Positions 5,622-6,379 of a DNA stretch of 6,379 nucleotides are shown piece by piece (positions within the stretch are counted from its first letter, which is position 1; each line of letters starts with the position of its first letter). A model generated the notes under the pieces. The model did no database searches, was not told the DNA's origin, and saw nothing but the letters and a program-made list of their open reading frames with translations. The position numbers and the translations under genes are program-made. Source of the stretch: Clostridia bacterium (lineage in GTDB: Bacteria > Bacillota_A > Clostridia > Christensenellales > Aristaeellaceae); the NCBI GenBank assembly GCA_025997215.1, contig BNUH01000128.1, positions 1 to 6,379 of the forward strand, read 5' to 3'.

Positions 5622-6264
5622 TCAGATCCAACTCCTTGTACATGGCCGCCGTGATCTCATCGATATCCTGCCCGGCATACGACGCGAACCGTTCGCGCAC
5701 CGCCGCCAGTTCACCATCAAACAATAACCTTCCGTGTCCTATAACCATTACACGCTTGCACAACGCCTCCACATCATCCATGTCGTGGGTGGTCAGCATG
5801 ATGGTCACGCCCGTCTGACGGTTTTCCTCCTTCAGGAATGCGCGTAAGGCCAGCTTGGACACGGCGTCCAGACCGATCGTCGGTTCATCCAGGAAGAGTA
5901 TGCGCGGACTGTGCAGCAGTGACGCGGCCAATTCGCAGCGCATGCGCTGGCCCAGCGACAGTTGGCGCACGGGGGTTTTGAGCAGACTGCCGATGTCCAG
6001 CGCGTCGGTGAGCGCATTCAAGCGGCGCTCGTACTGTTCGCCGGGTATATCATATATCTTTCTTAATAATCTAAATGAATCCATAACAGGTACATCCCAC
6101 CACAACTGACTGCGCTGGCCGAACACCACGCCGATTTGCTGCACATGCTCGGTCCGGTCAAGCCAAGGCGTTCGCCCCATAATCCGACACGAACCGCCAT
6201 CCGGCGTGAGTATGCCGCTCATCACCTTGACCGCGGTGGATTTGCCAGCGCCGTTCAACCCCAA
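5611..6264 (-). CDS. ABC transporter ATPase (COG4586-like), N-terminus missing and C-terminal region shortened
   Basis: This is the ATP-hydrolysing subunit of the exporter. In the 217 visible residues are Walker [10 protein letters not shown] (2-10), the family-typical [17 protein letters not shown] (44-60) containing the Q-loop Gln50, signature LSLGQ (103-106 with the preceding residue), Walker [14 protein letters not shown] (121-133) and the H-loop His160 in LTTHDMDD. Two things are wrong. The roughly 50 residues normally before Walker A, with the A-loop, are absent: the frame continues only about 14 codons upstream, to a TAG near 6306, through sequence unlike the family. The region after [13 protein letters not shown] passes directly to [14 protein letters not shown], so about 50-60 residues usual in the family appear missing. 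The TTG at 6264 is only the first possible start codon, not a credible one. It is either a disrupted gene or an assembly chimera near the contig end. Confidence 0.82.
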   Translation of the reverse strand: MGLNGAGKSTAVKVMSGILTPDGGSCRIMGRTPWLDRTEHVQQIGVVFGQRSQLWWDVPVMDSFRLLRKIYDIPGEQYERRLNALTDALDIGSLLKTPVRQLSLGQRMRCELAASLLHSPRILFLDEPTIGLDAVSKLALRAFLKEENRQTGVTIMLTTHDMDDVEALCKRVMVIGHGRLLFDGELAAVRERFASYAGQDIDEITAAMYKELDLNDQ

Positions 6265-6379
6265 GCTCTGGTAAAATGCGCATCTGGTATAGCAAACGGT
6301 CTACACTGTCGCGCGTGAACCGCTTACCATCTTTGCACACCACTACCTGCGCCTTACCATTCCTCAGATCGCTGACCAT
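6265..6379 (-). other. Fragment of an unidentified reading frame abutting the truncated ATPase
   Basis: The minus strand from the right edge reads MVSDLRNGKAQVVVCKDGKR followed by [18 protein letters not shown], in a frame different from the ATPase. It continues out of frame into ATPase sequence before stopping near 6158. The first 38 residues look like real protein but do not resemble the start of an ABC ATPase and I do not recognise the family. The ATG at the very edge may be internal, since the frame could extend beyond the window. I infer a junction at about 6262-6270 joining two unrelated sequences. Confidence 0.35.

Noticed and set aside
6266..6289. Repeat of TCTGGTA at the junction before the ATPase (6267-6273 and 6283-6289)
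   Set aside because: Two seven-base copies 16 apart are weak evidence for a target-site duplication, and no mobile element lies between them.

Overview
The window looks like a slice of a moderately GC-rich Bacillota genome, most likely an uncultured Clostridia-type bacterium. The reasons are strong GGAGG-type ribosome sites before most genes, the style of the ABC-2 exporter genes, and an Rpn-family nuclease with (GEAR)n repeats. The taxonomic call is inference. TAA, TAG and TGA all end genes here, so the code is standard. Everything except a partial gene at the left edge is on the minus strand.

Layout from right to left, the direction of transcription. At 6265-6379 is a fragment in a different reading frame that does not resemble an ABC protein. 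It abuts an ABC ATPase (5611-6264) that begins at its Walker A motif, so the ATPase has lost its N-terminus. Two ABC-2 type permeases follow (4776-5621 and 3971-4771), packed at overlap or 4-base spacing, so the three genes form one exporter operon. Next come argS (arginyl-tRNA synthetase) and, 16 bases later, a GyrI-like effector-binding protein (1647-2147), which ends just before a hairpin.

The left third holds the most interesting locus. A well-formed extended -10 promoter (1510-1538) drives an Rpn-family PD-(D/E)XK nuclease gene (492-1484). Rpn proteins are known toxic anti-phage nucleases whose C-terminal domain, RpnS, is separately translated from an internal start and acts as the antitoxin. 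An internal GGAGG-8-GTG start is visible at the expected place (770), giving a 92-residue RpnS. Immediately after the nuclease stop codon, and in the same frame, this C-terminal region is present a second time as a free-standing 76-residue gene (246-476) with the same ribosome site and GTG. The two copies differ in the number of 4-residue repeats (six versus two) and in the last four residues. Otherwise they differ only by synonymous changes, which argues that both are translated and under selection. I read this as a gene-within-gene toxin-antitoxin locus that has gained a second, stand-alone antitoxin copy, and which could also switch tail length by recombination.

A 15-bp inverted repeat at 202-240 separates this locus from the convergent partial plus-strand gene at 1-180. 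No RNA genes, insertion sequences or CRISPR arrays are visible.
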